Part shown: piece by piece, positions 23,724 through 25,738 of the stretch
Layout of the letters: the number at the start of each line of letters is the position of its first letter
How positions within the stretch are numbered: the stretch's first letter is position 1
Virus record (IMG/VR): IMGVR_UViG_3300042355_001510
Span: 1 to 25,738 of that record
Source of the DNA: a virus
Direction: 5' to 3' (one strand)
Length of the DNA: 25,738 nucleotides
Made by a program: the position numbers and the translations under genes
Notes under the pieces: generated by a model
What the model saw: the letters and a program-made list of their open reading frames with translations, nothing else
Told to the model about the DNA's origin: nothing
The model's database searches: none

Positions 23724-23798
23724 CGCGTGGTGGAGCAGAGGTAGCTCGGCGGGCCCATAACCCGAAGGTCGCTGGTTCAAGTCCAGCCCGCGCAACCA
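23724..23798 (+). tRNA. tRNA-fMet (initiator), anticodon CAT, C33 variant
   Basis: This 75-nt tRNA has acceptor GCGTGG (23725-23730) paired with CCGCGC (23788-23793, one G-T pair). The D stem is GAGC/GCTC, anticodon CAT at 23756-23758, T stem GCTGG/CCAGC and CCA is encoded at 23796-23798. Initiator traits are C1 against A72 (23724 and 23794, unpaired) and three consecutive G-C pairs next to the anticodon loop (GGG 23751-23753 with CCC 23761-23763). The loop is CCCATAA, so position 33 (23755) is C instead of the near-universal U. The 27-43 pair is a G/A mismatch. Confidence 0.93.
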
Positions 23799-23799
23799 G

Positions 23800-23832
23800 A
23801 GCCCCCGGCGCCCCCGGGGGCTTCGCCGTTTT
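23800..23832 (+). terminator. Terminator after tRNA-fMet
   Basis: AGCCCCC (23800-23806) pairs with GGGGGCT (23816-23822), followed two bases beyond the CCA end by a T-containing tail TCGCCGTTTT. It probably ends the tRNA transcript; the T-tract is short. Confidence 0.5.
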
Positions 23833-23837
23833 GGGGC

Positions 23838-23855
23838 CCTCCGCCTGGACGGAGG
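23838..23855. repeat. Small hairpin CCTCCG/CGGAGG between tRNA and attP
   Basis: CCTCCG (23838-23843) and CGGAGG (23850-23855) surround CCTGGA. A TGGTCG (23861-23866) and CGACCA (23881-23886) inverted pair follows. The ~125 bases from here to the tRNA-Leu fragment hold these repeats and no gene. Confidence 0.4.
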
Positions 23856-23868
23856 TTCAGTGGTCGAC

Positions 23869-23886
23869 CGGCCAGAATCCCGACCA
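23869..23886. repeat. 18-bp direct repeat, copy 1 (arm-type site candidate)
   Basis: CGGCCAGAATCCCGACCA at this position recurs exactly at 24081-24098, so one copy lies on each side of the tRNA-Leu core (about 75 bp left and 70 bp right). The inner motif CCAGAATCCC appears a third time at 24096-24105. Tyrosine integrases use short arm-type repeats flanking the core, which fits. Confidence 0.6.
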
Positions 23887-23960
23887 CTAAGGGCATCCGG
23901 CGACCCTTCCTGACCTCTCCTCCCCCTGGGATTTGGCCTGGAATCGAGGGGCAGGGGTAC

Positions 23961-24011
23961 CTTGAGGTGCTAGCGGGTAACACCGTGGGGGTTCAAGTCC
24001 CCCCCTTCGCA
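23961..24011 (+). other. attP: attP core: 3' half of tRNA-Leu(GAG)
   Basis: From CTTGAGG (anticodon loop with GAG at 23964-23966) through GTGCTAG, the variable arm (CGGGTAACACCG), a T-arm GGGGG-TTCAAGT-CCCCC (23987-24003) and acceptor half CCTTCGC (24004-24010), then A, the sequence matches the 3' part of a tRNA-Leu. The 5' half of a tRNA is absent upstream, and the CCA reads CAA. Tyrosine-recombinase phages typically carry such a tRNA 3' half so that integration restores the host gene. Integrase lies immediately next to it. The exact core boundaries cannot be set without the host attB. Confidence 0.75.
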
Positions 24012-25216
24012 CAAGTCTTCAGGATTGCTGAGAGAATCGACGCCCGGCCCCGTGCTGGGCGTTCGTCGTTTTTGGCGGCTCGGCCAGAATCCCGACCAGA
24101 ATCCCAAGCCCTCCGCACCAGCGGCGCGGGGCGCTGCTTGGCCGCCTCCCTCGCCTGCCCCACCAGCTGCTCGGCGGCTCGCGCCGTCGCCTTCGCGTAG
24201 ATCGCCGTCGTCGTGACCTGCCTGTGCCCCGCGAGGTAGGCCACCGCCGTCAGGCTCCCGCCGTGCTCTACCCAGTAGGTCAGCCGCGCATGCCGGAGGT
24301 CGTAGACCGACAGGCTCCGGATCTTCTCGGGGGCCAGGCGCGCCGCCCGGGCCGCCGTCTTCAGGTAGGCCCGGCGGTCGTACCCCCCGAAGACCGGCAG
24401 GCCCGGCTCGGCGCACCCTTCGAGGATCGCCAGCGCCGTCGGGGTGAGCGGGACGCGGCGGGCGAAGCGGGCCTTGTCGATGGTCGCCGAGACGTCGAGG
24501 TGGCGCTGCCCTCGCCTCCAGTGCTCGCCCACCACCAGGGCCTCGACGGTCGCCGGCCTCAGCGCGGTCTCCCAGAGGAACCGGAAGTAAGCCCGCACCA
24601 GGAAGTGCCTCCCGTCGGCGCCCGGCTTCGTGCTGCGCTCGGGCAGCTCGGCGAGCAGGCGCAGCACCTCTTGCTCGCCGAGCTCGGTGGCCTGGGTTTT
24701 CCTCGAGGTGGCGCGGACCCCCGGGGCGCGACCGGGGAGCTTCGGGAAGACCAGCGGGGCGGCGAGGAGCTTCTGCTCCTTGAGCCACTCCCCGAAGCGA
24801 GCCAGCGCCGCCCGCTCCTTCCGGAGCGTCGTGCGGGTCACCTCGGCGAGGCGCTCGCGCTGGTAGGCACCGAGGGCGGCCTCGTCGAGCTGCTCCAGGC
24901 GCGACCAGCGCGGCAGCCAGTGGGCGCGGGCATAGGTCTCGTACAGCCCGACGGTGCCGGGCGTGTAGCTCGATTCCAGCGCTTCGAGCCAGGCCTGCAG
25001 CAGGTCCACCAGCGGAGTGCTGGTCGTCGCCTGGCCTCGCGTGGGCGTCAGGCGGCCTGCGAGGACGTCCGCGTAGAGCTTCTCCGCCCGCTCAAGAGCC
25101 GGGCCTTTCTCGCCCTCGCCTGTGGAGAGGTGGTAACGGCGACGGTCGTGGGTGAAGCGGACGTACCACGTGTCCCCTTCGAGCTTGATTTTCCAGATGC
25201 CTGGTCGTCGAGCCAT
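23993..25216 (-). CDS. int: Tyrosine integrase
   Basis: This 407-residue site-specific recombinase integrates the phage at tRNA-Leu. The catalytic set in ATG-25216 numbering is Arg220 (ETALRPATVEAL), Lys248 (KARFARRVPL), Tyr305-x-x-Arg308 (VYDLRHARL, where Tyr replaces the usual first His), His331 (LAGHRQVTTT) and nucleophile Tyr340 (AIYAKAT). The N-terminal ~65 residues (WKIKLEGDTWYVRFT) form an arm-binding beta domain and ~70-160 the core-binding helices. ATG 25216 (MARRPGIWK) is preferred over 25249, which would lie further inside the HTH gene. The 3' end runs through the tRNA terminator and into the attP core, with the stop at 23995-23993 in the T stem-loop. Confidence 0.92.
   Translation of the reverse strand: MARRPGIWKIKLEGDTWYVRFTHDRRRYHLSTGEGEKGPALERAEKLYADVLAGRLTPTRGQATTSTPLVDLLQAWLEALESSYTPGTVGLYETYARAHWLPRWSRLEQLDEAALGAYQRERLAEVTRTTLRKERAALARFGEWLKEQKLLAAPLVFPKLPGRAPGVRATSRKTQATELGEQEVLRLLAELPERSTKPGADGRHFLVRAYFRFLWETALRPATVEALVVGEHWRRGQRHLDVSATIDKARFARRVPLTPTALAILEGCAEPGLPVFGGYDRRAYLKTAARAARLAPEKIRSLSVYDLRHARLTYWVEHGGSLTAVAYLAGHRQVTTTAIYAKATARAAEQLVGQAREAAKQRPAPLVRRAWDSGRDSGRAAKNDERPARGRASILSAILKTCAKGGT
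24041..24073 (+). terminator. tRNA-Leu terminator carried inside int
   Basis: CGCCCGGC (24041-24048) pairs with GCTGGGCG (24054-24061, one G-T), followed by TTCGTCGTTTTT. It lies 30 bases after the tRNA-Leu 3' end on the same strand, inside the antisense of the int C-terminus. After integration it would terminate the restored tRNA and protect int from antisense transcription. Confidence 0.6.
24081..24105. repeat. 18-bp direct repeat copy 2 plus third CCAGAATCCC
   Basis: The second exact copy of the 18-bp repeat lies at 24081-24098, and CCAGAATCCC repeats in tandem at 24084-24093 and 24096-24105. Because this is int coding DNA, the repeat also encodes the WDSGRDSGR tail of the integrase. Confidence 0.6.
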
Positions 25217-25368
25217 CGGATCAAATCCTCTTCTTTGTAGCGGCAACACCCCCCGATCCGCCGCTCGAACCCCGCTCTGGCGAGGCTCGGCTGCACGTGC
25301 CGGAGGAAGGTCTTGAGGGAGAGCTGCAGGAGCTTGGCGGCTTCTTTTCGGGTGAGGAGCGGGGCCAT
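25048..25368 (-). CDS. Excisionase-like HTH protein
   Basis: From ATG 25368 the product is 106 residues (GTG 25377 is an alternative). Residues 4-55 read LLTRKEAAKLLQLSLKTFLR, then ERRIGGCCRYKEEDLIRWLD. This is the winged HTH fold of the MerR/excisionase superfamily (helix, turn, helix, then a YKEEDLIRWL wing), a common directionality factor for tyrosine integrases. It is encoded upstream of int on the same strand. The frame runs on ~170 nt past the int start as a low-complexity Ser/Thr/Arg tail, with no earlier stop. Either the tail is real or the protein is truncated by regulation or misread frame. Function may instead be repressor. Confidence 0.7.
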   Translation of the reverse strand: MAPLLTRKEAAKLLQLSLKTFLRHVQPSLARAGFERRIGGCCRYKEEDLIRWLDDQASGKSSSKGTRGTSASPTTVAVTTSPQARARKARLLSGRRSSTRTSSQAA

Positions 25369-25433
25369 CACCGCCACAGCCCCCGGGCTCCGGTTCTCCG
25401 GGGCGACGGGGGCGCGGTGGACAGGGCGAGGGG

Positions 25434-25529
25434 CTACCGCCTCTCCCTCCCGGAGACGGCGAGGCTGCTACCGACCGCCAGCGCCAGGAGGGCGAGGCCG
25501 GCCAGCATTTCGAGGATGCCTTGGGTCAC
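25434..25529 (-). CDS. 31-residue membrane peptide
   Basis: GTG (25529-25527) overlaps the stop of the upstream Cys-rich gene (GTGA), and TAG ends it at 25434. The peptide MTQGILEMLAGLALLALAVG, then SSLAVSGRERR, is one hydrophobic helix with a basic tail. It is 66 bases before the HTH start. Function is unknown. Overlap and a clear membrane pattern are the support; it is easily missed by gene finders. Confidence 0.45.
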   Translation of the reverse strand: MTQGILEMLAGLALLALAVGSSLAVSGRERR

Positions 25530-25738
25530 GGTGTCACCCCGCCCGGTAGCGTCGTCAGACTGGCCACAGCGCGCAGCACCTCGGCCCACGGCCTATCGGT
25601 CGTGGTGCCCGTGTGGCAGGCGTCGCAGGCGTCGCGCTTGGCTGCGTGGTCCACCACCGTGGCAACGGCGCCGCACGCACACGACGGGCACCGGGCTAGC
25701 ATTTCCAGGACGGCGAGGTGCAACGCGCGATAGTCCCG
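25526..25738 (-). CDS. Small Cys-rich (zinc-ribbon-type) protein, 5' end beyond window
   Basis: The minus-strand frame is open to the right edge of the window. TTG 25723 or ATG 25702 could be the start within it. The product reads MLARCPSCACGAVATVVDHA then KRDACDACHTGTTTDR, with CPSC and CDAC pairs 16 residues apart that would hold one zinc ion. The C-terminus is a short helix (PWAEVLRAVASLTTL). Zinc-ribbon proteins of this size are common in phage early regions. Partner and role are unknown. Confidence 0.5.
   Translation of the reverse strand, partial: RDYRALHLAVLEMLARCPSCACGAVATVVDHAAKRDACDACHTGTTTDRPWAEVLRAVASLTTLPGGVTP

Noticed and set aside
23515-23795. Short ORFs across the terminator and tRNA on both strands
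   Set aside because: They run through hairpins and the tRNA-fMet gene and show no protein-like pattern.
23961-24014. Complete functional tRNA-Leu
   Set aside because: The acceptor 5' strand, D-arm and left anticodon stem are missing upstream and the CCA reads CAA, so this is only the 3' half.
24224-25240. Plus-strand frame of 338 residues
   Set aside because: It is the shadow of int, which has all catalytic residues on the minus strand.

Overview
The window is a GC-rich stretch of temperate-phage DNA. By eye, nearly every third codon position in the real genes is G or C. It carries the packaging, head, short-tail, ejection and lysis genes of a podovirus-type phage, then an initiator tRNA, an attachment site and an integrase. 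The organisation (TerS, TerL, portal, scaffold, coat, adaptor, nozzle-like protein, ejection proteins, fibre, lysins) resembles P22-like phages, with no maturation protease recognised. The host is not identifiable with certainty. High GC, the TTCAAGT T-loops and the tRNA-Leu(GAG) target suggest a high-GC proteobacterium, possibly Myxococcota (low confidence).

Layout. 1-2019: a RusA-like resolvase fragment, four small unknown genes (one with a Cys/His zinc-type motif) and a putative small terminase. 2016-3584: large terminase. 3581-3951: two tiny genes on the opposite strand, one a ribbon-helix-helix (RHH) type regulator, with an AT-richer repeat-bearing upstream region; they look like an independently expressed moron. 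4053-9502: a proline-rich small protein, portal, scaffold, coat, a decoration-like protein and a small acidic protein. 9506-13754: head-tail adaptor, a 103-residue protein and a 1055-residue nozzle/stabilisation-type tail protein. 13754-19166: three large proteins with glycine-zipper or coiled-coil segments, candidate DNA-ejection proteins. 19163-21089: small virion proteins, a 51-residue LLEDG-repeat peptide and a glycine-rich fibre/adhesin. 21086-23452: a lysis cassette with several membrane proteins, a papain-like Cys/His enzyme candidate and a GH24 muramidase. Most plus-strand genes overlap the next by ATGA or GTGA, implying one translationally coupled late transcript that ends at a hairpin near 23524-23566.

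23567-25738: a structured non-coding stretch, a complete initiator tRNA with C at position 33, then the 3' half of a tRNA-Leu(GAG) gene (23961-24011) that I read as the attP core. Copies of an 18-bp repeat flank the core and may be arm-type integrase sites. The tyrosine integrase (minus strand) ends inside the core. Upstream of it on the minus strand lie an excisionase-like HTH protein whose frame runs about 170 nt into int, a 31-residue membrane peptide and an edge-truncated Cys-rich protein. Phage-type genes sit on both sides of a single tRNA fragment, so this looks like a free, circular or permuted phage genome rather than an integrated prophage junction.

The least ordinary elements are the reversed RHH module inside the packaging genes, the C33 initiator tRNA beside attP, the int/attP/terminator overlap with flanking repeats, and the dense overlapping lysis cassette.
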